DNA from: Triticum aestivum
Lineage: Eukaryota > Streptophyta > Magnoliopsida > Poales > Poaceae
NCBI RefSeq assembly: GCF_018294505.1
Contig: NC_057795.1
Location: 229,008,643-229,072,642, forward strand
Length of the DNA stretch: 64,000 nucleotides
Direction of reading: 5' to 3'
The position numbers were made by a program, and so were the translations under genes. The notes under the pieces were generated by a model, which saw only the letters and a list, made by a program, of their open reading frames with translations, was not told the DNA's origin and did not search any database. Of this stretch, positions 48,385-57,827 are shown one piece after another. Position 1 is the first letter of the stretch. Each line of letters starts with the position of its first letter.

Positions 48385-49299
48385 TGTCGGGGAAGCTGAT
48401 CCACGAACACCTATGGGACCGGCGGACCGAGCCCCTTTCGGTTCGGCGGGGGGCGGAGATCGCACGAAGAGCAGATCGAGGCGAAGCACACGAGCAGTTT
48501 ACCCAGCTTCGGAGCTCTCCGGAGAGATAATACTCCTACTGCTGCTTGTCTGATTGTATTGAGTTCTTGCTCGGGAGCGCTGAGTGCTACAGTACACTCT
48601 AGCCGCTAATGAGACCGAGCGTGAGTGTTTTTCTGGCCTCCCCCCCCCCTCTATGTTGCGCATGGGCCTCCTTTTATATGCTCAAGGGGTCTCCGACAGG
48701 TGGCAACGTAGACAAGGGCAAAAATGGAAAAGGTGTTGCGGTTGGTACAACTACTTGTACAGTGTATCCTACCTAAACCTGACGGCAGGGGACAAAGGCA
48801 TTAAATGCCCATCTGCGTCGCCCGAATAGTGCAAAAAGGACCGTCAGGGACGCCACCGCTCGCCACGATGGCAGTCTTGTCAGCATCGCTTGCCACCACG
48901 CACCGCTGGCTGCACAGCCTCTTGCCACGCGCGCCTGGAAAGGCCCCAGGGCGACACGTTGGTGGATGCGCTGGAGCGCGGGTACAGAGTGGTAGTTTGT
49001 CGCGGCAAGCGCCTTGCCGCGGTCGTTGTCTTGTCGCGTCTGGAAGCTTGTCGCTCACCGGGCCTTGCCGGGATGCGTGGCGCGTCGCGGCAAGTTCCTT
49101 GAGATGCCTTGGTTGGCCTTCCCGGCAAGCTCCTCTTGCCGGGGCCTTGTCTCCTTGGCTTGAATACTTTGTTCTTGAATGGCTCCAAAGGAACCACAGA
49201 GGACCTTGGCGGTCACCCGGCAAGCCTTGCCGCGGGGTGCTGCAACTGCCCGTGCACAAGTTCGGGATACTAGGGTACCCCTACTCTAGTACACCGACA
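48385..49299 (-). repeat. Element E: 5' LTR
   Basis: 915 bp with the same ends as the 3' LTR. It lies directly upstream of the primer site and drives gag-pol leftwards. A C tract at about 48643-48652 differs from the partner LTR. Confidence 0.93.
48671..48680 (-). promoter_or_regulatory. TATA box in the 5' LTR of element E
   Basis: Minus strand GAGCATATAAAAGGAGG, the same position and context as in the LTR of element C. Confidence 0.65.
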
Positions 49300-52208
49300 A
49301 TGGGAATGAATTTCTAACATATGGGCGTTGTGGTTTGGCCTTGAACATTGAGAAACTTGGTTTTGAAATTCTTGTAAATTCAAAACTCGCTTGAAAATCA
49401 GAAACTTAGCATGGTGTTATGACACGGCAGCAACATGATGTGGTATAAAATTTGTTCGATTTGGGACAAGTTTTTATATATACTTTTCACAAACTCGAGT
49501 GTCTCTACAAAAGCCTCATGATTCCGAGAGGGAATATGTCACCTCTATGTGCGAAGCGACATACGTTGCCTCTTCCCGCCTTGACTTATTTTACAGGGCA
49601 ACATGCAACTATATGAGTGTCAAGTTAAAATTTGGAATTATTAAGGGGTCATTTGGTCTTTTTATAGATTATTTGAGTTTCTAGGCATTTAATGTGCATA
49701 ATTCAAATTTAACTACACGCGCATGCCCTAGTGCACCAAACCGGATTGAAAAATCATATACATGTCCTTGGGTGCATGTTTAGGTCGGATGCAAGAAATG
49801 AATGAATTTCAAACATCCGGGTGTCATGGCTTGGCCTTAAACTTTGAGAAACTTGGTTTTAAAATTTCTCTAAATCCGAAACTTGCAAGAAAATCATGAA
49901 ACTTGGCATGGTGTTATAACATGACACCAACATGTTGTGGTAAAAATATTATCCAATTGGGGACAAGTTTTGGTACAAACTTCTGACAAACTGGTGCTTG
50001 TCCCAAAAAACCTCATGGTTCCGAGTGAGAAAGTGCACCTCTGTGTGCGAAACAACATACACTGCCTCTTCCCACCTAGATTTATTTTATAGAGGCAACA
50101 TGCAACTATATGAGTGTCGTGTTAAAATTTGGAATTATTCAGGGTTTGTTTGGCGTTCTATACATTATTTGAGTTTCTTAGCATTTAATGTGCATAATCC
50201 AAAGTTGAACTACATGCACAAGCCCAAGTGCACCAAACCAGGTTGAAAAATAATATATATGTCCTTGGGTGAATGTTTAGATCCCATATAAGAAATGGGA
50301 ATGGATTTCAAACATCTAGGCGTTATGGCTCAGCTTAAACATTAAGAAACTTGGTTTTAAAATTGTTGGAAATCCAAAACTCTCCTGAAAATCATGAAAC
50401 TTGGCATGGTCTTATGACAAGGCACCAACATATTGTGGTAAAAAATTGTTCGATTTGGGACAAGTTTTGGTATAAACTTTTCACAAACCGGAGCTTCTAT
50501 CAAAAAACCTCATGGTTCCGGGAGGGAACATGTCACCTCTATGTGCGAAACGACATACGCTGCCTCTTCACGCCTTGATTTATTTTAAGAGGCAACATGC
50601 AACCGTACGCGTGTTGTATTAAAAATTGGAATTATTCACGATCTATTTGGCCTTTTTACACATTATTTGAGTTTCTAGGCATTTAATGTGCATTATTCAA
50701 ATTTGAACTTCAGGCACATGCCTCATTGCACCAAATCGGGTTAAAAATCATATACATGTCCTTGGGTGAAGTCTTAGGTCCCATGCAAGAAATGGGAATG
50801 AATTTCAAACATCTGGGCATCATGGCTCGGCATTAAACATTGAGAACTTGGTTTCAAAATTCCTATAGATCCAAAAAATCAGGTTGTGACATGGCATGCC
50901 TCATTGCACCAAATCGGGTTGAAAAACTCGCCTAAAAATCATGAAACTTGGCATGGTGTTGTGACATGGCACCAACATGTTGTGCTAAAAAGTTTGTCTG
51001 ATTTGGGACAAGTTTTGGTCTAAACTTCTTACAAACCGGAGCTTCTCTCAAAAAGCCTCATGGTTTCGAGAGGGAATGTGTCCCCTCGTTGTGAGAAACA
51101 ACATATGTTGCCTCTTCCCACTTTGATTTATTTTATAGAGGCAACATGCAACTATAGGATTGTCGTGTTAAATTTTGAATTACTCGTGGTTTGTTTAGCC
51201 TTTTGTACATTATTTGAGTTTCTATGCATTTAATGTGCATAATTCAAATTTGTAGAACAGGCGCATGCCCCTATGCACCAAACCGGGTTAAAAAATCATA
51301 TACGTTTCCTTGGGTGAATGTTTAGGTCCCATGAAAGAAATGGAAGTGAATTTCAAGCATCTGGGCATCCTGGCTCGGCCCTAAACATTGCGAAACATGG
51401 TTCTAAAATTCATGTAAATCCAAAACTCGCCTGAAAACTATGAAACTTGGCATGGTGCTATGACATGGCACAAACATGATGTGTTAAAAAAATTGTCCGG
51501 TTTGGGACAAATTTTGGTATAAACTTCTCACAAATCGGAGCTTCTCTCAAAAAGCCTCAGGGTTCCGAGAGGGAATGTGTCACCTCTTTGTGCGAGACGA
51601 CATACGATGCCTCTTCACCCCTTTATTTATTTTAGAGAGGCAACATGGAACTGTAGGAGTGGCATGTTAAAATTTTGAATCATTCTGGGTTTTATTTGCC
51701 TTTTTATACATTATTTGAGTTTTTAGGCATTTAGTGTGCATAATTCAAATTTGAACTACATGCACATGCCCGAGTGCACCAAACCGGGTTGAAAAATCAT
51801 ATACGTGTCCTTGGGTGAATCGTTAGGTCCCATGCAAGAAATATGAATGAATTTCAAACATCTGGGCGGCGTGGCTCAGCCTTAAACATTGATAAACTTG
51901 GTTTAAAATTCTTGTAAATCCAAAACTCTCCTGAAAATCATGAAACTTGGGATTGTGGTTATGACATGGAACCAACATGTTGTGGTACATTTTTTGTCTG
52001 ATTTGAGACAAGTTTTGGTATAGACTTCTCAAAAACCAGAGCTTCTCTCAAAAAGCCTCATGGTTCCGAGAGGGGATGTGTCACCTCTGGGTGCAAAATG
52101 ACATACGCTGCCTCTTCCCGTCTTGATTTATTTTATAGTGGCAACATGCAACCATAGGAGTGTAATATGAAATTTTGGAATTATTCAGGGTTCGTTTGGC
52201 CTTTTTAT
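49300..52208. repeat. Satellite array, block 2: about 6 monomers of ~499 bp
   Basis: This continues block 1 in the same orientation; the monomer broken by element E resumes at ATGGGAATGAATTTC. One monomer (about 50870-50945) carries an internal duplication of the CCTCATTGCACCAAATCGGG segment. The array stops within a monomer at GGCCTTTTTAT near 52208. Confidence 0.95.
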
Positions 52209-52315
52209 TGATAGAGGCAAATGTGTCTTGTCTTTTGATGAGATGGTGGCTATCGTTTTTGCTGGAGTAGACTTTGACGATCAGACTGTGAACGTGCGAG
52301 GACGTCGCGCCTTAG
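52209..52315 (+). other. 107-bp unidentified segment, open in one frame
   Basis: It lies between the satellite and the LTR of element F and belongs to neither. One plus-strand frame is open throughout, reading DRGKCVLSFDEMVAIVF and then AGVDFDDQTVNVRGRR. The composition is gene-like and less AT-rich than the satellite. It may be a remnant of another element's ORF. I cannot identify it. Confidence 0.35.
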
Positions 52316-53856
52316 TGTAAGTGCATCTAGTGCCCCTTAGTGATTTTGGTGTATTGAAGACTTATAGGTTAAGGGACTAATGCGTTTGTGAGTGTACACA
52401 GGTCTATAAGTCTATGAGGAGTTTGATATTTACAGAGAAAGTCGACCCCTAAAAATGAAGTTCTTCAAGTGAAGACTTTGATATTCTGAAGACTTTCTGA
52501 AGACTTTGAAAGTGAAGAAATTGGTGTGACCTTGAAGACTTGGTATGCATTTCTGGAACATGAAGCGTGAAGACTTTTGTTTTCATAGTTTCATTTTCTC
52601 TTTCTTGAGTCATAGGAAACACCGTACTGTTAAAGGGGGCCGAGGAAATACTAAGGAAAAATTTCCATGTGATGCTCAACTCAAAATCCTACACCTACCA
52701 ATCCCTTCGAGTGAAGCCTTTGGAAATCTCATACAGTTCAATCACTTTCTTCAGTGACAGAGATGAAGTTCTTCTGGTCACTGATGAATTTGTTCTGACT
52801 GAGGAGTTAGGAATTCGCCAGTGCGAATTACCTACACAATGAGGAACATGATAGCCCTGAGGAATTTGAGAGTCAAATTTCCGACCATTGCTGTGCTGCG
52901 CGCCAGCTGTCCCAAAATATCCTATCCACCTAACGGTAATATAATTGAGGGGCATTTATGTCTTATCATGTCGGGCTGCTCCCTAGGCTATAAATAGCCG
53001 CCCCCTACAACCACTAGTTGTTTGGCTGCTCCGAGAGAACTTGACACTTGTCATTTGAGAGCAACCCATCCTCCGAGGACTTTGAGCGAAAATCATCAAG
53101 TGAGGAAAATCCCAAACCCAAACACCTACAACCCCCAAAGTGATTGAGCATCACTGAAGAAATTGATCCTGCGTGGATCCGACGCTTGTTACCTTTGAAG
53201 ACTGTGCTTCTTCCAGATGGTTAGGCGTCAAGGTCTAGAGCATCCAAGAGGAATTGCGGATCACCGAGTGACTAAGTCTGTGAAGGTTTGGAAGTCGCCT
53301 GAAGACTTACCACGAGTGATTGGACGGGATCTGTGTGATCTTAGTTCAAGGAGAATACGGTGAGGACTGGGTGTCCTGAGCTGCGTGCTCAAAGACTGGG
53401 TGTCCGGGACTGCGTGTCCTCGAGTTTAAATACTCAGCCGCTCCATCCAGACGTACAACTGAGACAGCAGTTGGAACTGGTTTACCAAATCATTGTCTTC
53501 ACCAACCTACTGGTTCTATTTCCTCAACCTTTTCATTTCCTCATTACCGTGTTGGGTGTTTGTTCATATCTGGGTTTGAAGACTTTGACTGAAGACTTTC
53601 TCAATTTCCTCAGTTCAATTTCTTTAGTCTGTTTGTCTTCATCTCGTGTTATCCTGTGATTACGCTTTCTGTACTCTGTGCTAGTCTTCATTTCATCATG
53701 ATGGCCATGCTTGTATTATGTCATACTTACTTCTGAGTACTTATTCCGCTACTAATAGTTCTTCGCTAAGGAATTTCCTCACCAGCAAATTCCTCAGTGA
53801 AGAATTCATAAAAATCGCCTATTCACCCCCCCTCTAGTCGACATAACGCACTTTCA
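52316..53856 (+). mobile_element. Element F: 5' LTR of a Ty1/copia element (SIRE/Maximus type)
   Basis: 1541 bp from TGTAAGTGCATC to GCACTTTCA, followed by the primer site. The LTR is rich in GAAGACTT and TTCCTCA words. I recognise it as a frequent Triticeae copia LTR; the lineage is judged from the long gag and the extra ORF behind pol. The 3' LTR lies outside the window. Confidence 0.88.
52988..52996 (+). promoter_or_regulatory. TATA box in the LTR of element F
   Basis: GGCTATAAATAGCC, a TATA box within a short inverted repeat (GGCTAT/ATAGCC). About 930 bases precede the gag ATG. Confidence 0.7.
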
Positions 53857-53858
53857 AT

Positions 53859-53870
53859 TGGTATCAGAGC
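53859..53870 (+). other. Primer-binding site of element F (tRNA-iMet)
   Basis: TGGTATCAGAGC, two bases behind the LTR end, the usual primer site of plant copia elements. Confidence 0.95.
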
Positions 53871-53923
53871 AAGGTACTCCCTTGTTCTGTGTGATTTTGG
53901 TTTAACCGCCTGGAGTTTTAGTT

Positions 53924-56500
53924 ATGTCGACCGTAGGTATGATCAAGGTCTCGGCTGGGTGTCCTACCTTTGATGGAACGGACTACCCCTACTGGAAAAA
54001 CAAGATGCGAATGCATCTCGAGGCAATTGACAACAATCTCTGGTATGTTGTGGAAAATGGTGTTCCCTCTGTTTCACCCTCACTGAACGCTACCGATGTG
54101 AAGAGATTCAAGCAACTCGATTCTCAAGCGAAGAATATCATCTATGGCCATCTGAGTAAAGGACAGTATGGAAGAGTGAGTGCTTTAGAAACTGCTAAGC
54201 TTATCTGGGATAGGCTGTCCAAAGTGAATGAAGGAGTCTCAACTCAGCGTGACTCTCGAGTTGATGTTCTTCGGAATCTCTTCAACCGCTTCAAAACACT
54301 CGACAATGAAAATGTCCAACAAACCTTCGATTGCCTCACTGACATCTCAAATGAGCTTCAAGCCCTCGGTGCCACTGACATCACTGACCATGAGGTGGTG
54401 AAGAAACTGTTGAGATCGCTTGATTCCTCATTTGATACTCTGGGTCTGATGATACAAGAACGAGCTGACTACAAGTCTCTTGATCCTGCCGATATCCTCG
54501 AAAGGCTAAATACTCACGAGTTCCAGCTTGATGAAAAGAGAGATCTCTATGGTTTGAGCTATGGCAAACCACGTGCCCTGAAGGCCAAGGTTGTGTCTGA
54601 GTCTGAATGTGAGGACTCTGGTAGTAGCCTTGGTGATCCTGAAGAACTGAGCCAGGAGCTAGCACTGCTCGTGAAGAAGTTCCAGAAGTTCTCAAGACGT
54701 GGTCGCTTTGGAAAATCCTCAAGAAGCAGTCATTCCTCATCAAGTGACTATAAGAGAAGGCTGTGCCACAAATGCAAGAAACCTGGTCATTATATTCAAG
54801 ATTGTCCTCAGTGGGAAAAGGAATTGAAGAAGAAGAAATACAAGGATTATAGTTCTGATGATGCGAAGAAGAAGAAGAAAACATCAAAATCTTCGTCATC
54901 AAAATCCTCGAAGTCTTCATCTCACAAGAAGAGCAGCTCCAAGAAGGCTCGGGCATTCATTGGCAAGGAAATGGACTCTGAAGCTGAATCTGAGGAAAAT
55001 GAGGAAGAGGAGGCGTCTGAAGAATCTGAATCTGGTGTGGCGAGTCTGGCCTTTGCTACTGCTTTCGTTAGCAAGTCCATCTTCAACACTGAAGAAACTG
55101 ACCCCACCGACAAGCCTGATGAAGATATCGATGACTACGCTCCCACCTATTGCTTCATGGCAAAAGGTGCAAAGGTACTCAAATACACCTCCTCTGAATC
55201 TAGTGAAAATGAATCTGATGAGAATCTCAAGCCTAGCTACTCTAAACTTGCAAAGATTGCTGTAAAACAACAAAGGGCTTTTGAAAAGGTTCAAAACATG
55301 CTAGACAAAAGTGATGATATGTTGGGTGAACAAATGGATCGCACTAAAGCCCTGACTGAAAATCTTCAGAGACTTCAGTCTAGGTTTGATAACCTTCAAA
55401 GTCATCATAACACTCTCTTATCTGATCATGAGAAACTTTCTTATGAATTTCTTCAAAGAAAGCAAGATCTTGAGAAGCTAAGAGTGAGTTATGAAGATCT
55501 TCAGAAGGAGCGCGATTCATTACTTGCTCAACAAATCAGCACTTCTCAGGAAGAATTTGTTCCTCCATGCTTAAAGTGCATTGAACGTGAATCTGCCAAT
55601 TCTTCACCTGAATGTTCAAATGCTTCAACTATTACAAATTCTTCACCTGCCTCTGCTATCACTAATTCCTCATCTGAGGACATTGCTAGTATCACTGACG
55701 ATGCAGGGCTGAAGGAACTGTACACAACAGGCATGTACAAAAGCCTCAAAGGGCATCAGATTCTCTGTGATGTGCTCAAAAAGCAGATCCTCAACAGAAA
55801 CCCTAGGAAAGAGGGTATTGCCTTTGAGAGGAAACTTAATGCTGATGGAACATATTGGAAGCCTGAGCAGGACCCCAAAACCTCATGGGTTGCTGCAAAG
55901 GGACCTCCAGTTGATCCATCCATGTTATCTGGATTTACATGTGAATCTCCTCATTCTTCTGATGAGTCATTTGACTCCAACTATAAAGTGTTCAAAAATC
56001 AGAATGGTGAAGTATTTGCTAGATATGTTGGGACTAACTGCAGGAACGGTTCCCCTATGAAGAAAATCTGGGTTCCCAAAAGTTATGTTGAAAGTCTTCA
56101 GGTGAATGTCCTCATGCCACCACCTGTGAAGAATGGGAACCCCAGAACAAACTCTTCATATGGAACTAATTCTTCATATGGATCCAAGTCCTCATATGGA
56201 CCAAATTCCTCACGTGGATCAAATTCCTCAAATGGATCAAAGTCCTCATATGACTATCATCGTGCTAACAACTCTGTTTCGCAGGGTAGAGCTAAGGGCT
56301 ACGAGTATGCATATTATTCTTCAAATCATTATGTTCATAAGTCCTCGAAGAATTTCTCTGCTTATTCATATGCTTACCCTAACCCCTCTTATGTGAAACG
56401 AAATGGTTTGGCTTCTATGCCACCATTCTCGTATGGTGCTCGCAAAGTGATGAACTCTTTGCCACCCCTTCAGATGTGGGTGGTGAAGAAAAAGAACTAA
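53924..56500 (+). CDS. gag: Element F gag polyprotein, apparently intact, 858 residues
   Basis: ATG at 53924 (MSTVGMIKVSAG), 54 bases behind the primer site. Residues 15-200 are the copia capsid region (FDGTDYPYWKNKMRMHL, then LIWDRLSKVNEG and LFNRFKTLDNENV, UBN2-like). A CCHC zinc knuckle CHKCKKPGHYIQDC stands at 281-294, for RNA packaging. It is followed by a Lys/Ser-rich stretch, an acidic stretch and a predicted coiled coil around 450-560. Near residues 740-780 a run of NSSYG-like five-residue repeats comes from 15-bp DNA repeats. At 858 residues it is far longer than most copia gag proteins, which fits SIRE/Maximus. It is the only retroelement gene in the window without a visible break. 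The stop is TAA, not the UAG reported for SIRE1 gag. Confidence 0.9.
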   Translation: MSTVGMIKVSAGCPTFDGTDYPYWKNKMRMHLEAIDNNLWYVVENGVPSVSPSLNATDVKRFKQLDSQAKNIIYGHLSKGQYGRVSALETAKLIWDRLSKVNEGVSTQRDSRVDVLRNLFNRFKTLDNENVQQTFDCLTDISNELQALGATDITDHEVVKKLLRSLDSSFDTLGLMIQERADYKSLDPADILERLNTHEFQLDEKRDLYGLSYGKPRALKAKVVSESECEDSGSSLGDPEELSQELALLVKKFQKFSRRGRFGKSSRSSHSSSSDYKRRLCHKCKKPGHYIQDCPQWEKELKKKKYKDYSSDDAKKKKKTSKSSSSKSSKSSSHKKSSSKKARAFIGKEMDSEAESEENEEEEASEESESGVASLAFATAFVSKSIFNTEETDPTDKPDEDIDDYAPTYCFMAKGAKVLKYTSSESSENESDENLKPSYSKLAKIAVKQQRAFEKVQNMLDKSDDMLGEQMDRTKALTENLQRLQSRFDNLQSHHNTLLSDHEKLSYEFLQRKQDLEKLRVSYEDLQKERDSLLAQQISTSQEEFVPPCLKCIERESANSSPECSNASTITNSSPASAITNSSSEDIASITDDAGLKELYTTGMYKSLKGHQILCDVLKKQILNRNPRKEGIAFERKLNADGTYWKPEQDPKTSWVAAKGPPVDPSMLSGFTCESPHSSDESFDSNYKVFKNQNGEVFARYVGTNCRNGSPMKKIWVPKSYVESLQVNVLMPPPVKNGNPRTNSSYGTNSSYGSKSSYGPNSSRGSNSSNGSKSSYDYHRANNSVSQGRAKGYEYAYYSSNHYVHKSSKNFSAYSYAYPNPSYVKRNGLASMPPFSYGARKVMNSLPPLQMWVVKKKN

Positions 56501-56737
56501 TCGCTTCTGCAGGGTTAGGTCTCCAGACGTGCCTTAATGTCTGAAGAATTTGCTGGGGACCTGACAAAATTGCCTGAAAGGACGCAGGCTAACGATGATG
56601 AAATGAACTTTCATTTCACACGTCCTCATACTGCTATATATGTTTACCGCTTGATGAAATTCATCTAATGAACTTAATATCATATTTTTCACTGATGAAG
56701 CATATGAGATTGTAAGTTACACTAATTCATCTGCAGG
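56501..56737 (+). other. Gag-pol spacer of element F with a candidate 3' splice site
   Basis: This holds stops in the pol frame (last one near 56716). It ends CACTAATTCATCTGCAG before GATGACCAACCC, where the pol frame opens: CTAAT is a good plant branch site and GCAG a good acceptor. No clear donor; GTAAGT at 56715 is too close. Pol may be made from a spliced RNA. Confidence 0.4.
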
Positions 56738-57827
56738 ATGACCAACCCAAAACCACTGAATGGGTCCTCGATAGTGGATGTACAAATCACATGACTGGTG
56801 ACAAGAATCTTTTGATGGATGCTCCTTTATCACCGTCACATCTGAAGCATATCATCTTTGCTGACAAAGGCAAAAGTCAGGTATTGGGTCTTGGTAAGGT
56901 TGCGATCTCTAAGGATAAACACATGGACAAAGTCATGCTTGTTGAGTCCTTAGGATACAATCTCATGTCAGTCTCAATGCTTTGTGATCTTGATATGGTT
57001 GTTGTCTTTGGCAAGTATCGCTGTGTTGTGATTATGGAAGCTGACAATTCCAAAGTCTTCGAAGGCTTTAGGAGAGGAGATTTGTATATTGTTGATTTCT
57101 CTACAGGACCACAACCAGCCGTGTGCCTACTTGCAAAAGCTTCAGAAGGCTGGCTATGGCATCGACGACTTGGTCACGCAGGCATGAGGAATTTGCACAC
57201 GCTTGCGAAGAAGAAGCATGTCATTGGCATTGAGAATGTCAAATTCCTCAAGGATCACTTATGCGGAGCCTGTGAAGCTGGAAAAATGACCAAGGCCAAG
57301 CATCCAGCGAAGACTATCATGACCACTACTCGTCCATTCGAATTGCTTCACATGGACCTCTTCGGACCTAATCATTACTCAGCAGTCACTAATGCTGCTT
57401 CTCTATATGGTTTTGTCATTGTTGATGATTACTCTCGATATACATGGGTACACATTGTTACTTACAAACATGAAGTGCAGGAAGTCTTCAAACAATTTTC
57501 TTCGAGGGCTTCAACCAACTTTGGTGTGAAGATCAAGCACATCAGAAGTGACAATGGAACTGAGTTCAAGAATTCTAGTCTTGATGAACTTGGTATTACT
57601 CATGAGTTATCTGCTCCTTATACTCCTCAGCAAAATGGCGTCGTGGAGCGCAAGAATAGAACTCTTGTTGAGATGGCTCGCACTATGCTTGATGAATACA
57701 AAACGCCTGATTGTTTTTGGATTGATGCAATTGATACTGCGTGCCACATCATCAACAGAGTATATCTTCACAAATTCTTCAAGAAGACGGCCTATGAACT
57801 CCTCACTGACAAGAAACCCAATAGAGC
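56738..57827 (+). pseudogene. PR-IN: Element F: protease and integrase, C-terminus deleted
   Basis: Protease active site WVLDSGCTNHMTG (Asp at 56770-56772). The integrase zinc-binding region WLWHRRLGHAGMRNLH...CGACEAGKMTKAKH follows, then the core: LLHMDLFGP, IRSDNGTEFKNS and PQQNGVVERKNRTL with the D, D and E residues. The frame ends shortly after KKPNRAP: the normal following GYSxxSKAYR-like portion is missing and the text jumps, in another frame, to VLDEPAPEDSIKF. I read this as a deletion with frameshift at about 57820-57835. Confidence 0.85.

Larger units (their letters stand above)
36140..49299 (-). mobile_element. Element E: full-length Tat-type Ty3/gypsy retrotransposon, 13.2 kb
   Basis: Two LTRs (36140-37028 and 48385-49299), target duplication ATGGG (36135-36139 and 49300-49304), primer site at 48363-48380 and polypurine tract at 37029-37040. 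It is inserted inside one satellite monomer that resumes seamlessly on the other side. On the minus strand the order is gag, protease, UAG, RT, degenerate RNase H, second RNase H, integrase; on the plus strand, between integrase and 3' LTR, lies a spliced extra ORF with its own TATA box. The second RNase H and the antisense ORF are known marks of the Tat lineage. The gene copies are broken by stops and frameshifts. The LTRs differ by several indels and many substitutions, which suggests an old insertion. Confidence 0.93.

Noticed and set aside
47638..48399. 253-residue plus-strand ORF
   Set aside because: It is the complement of the N-terminal gag of element E. There is no TATA box or domain, and it is not conserved in C.
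56714..56737. GTAAGT...GCAG as a complete intron in F
   Set aside because: 24 bases are too short for plant splicing; only the acceptor is kept as a candidate.
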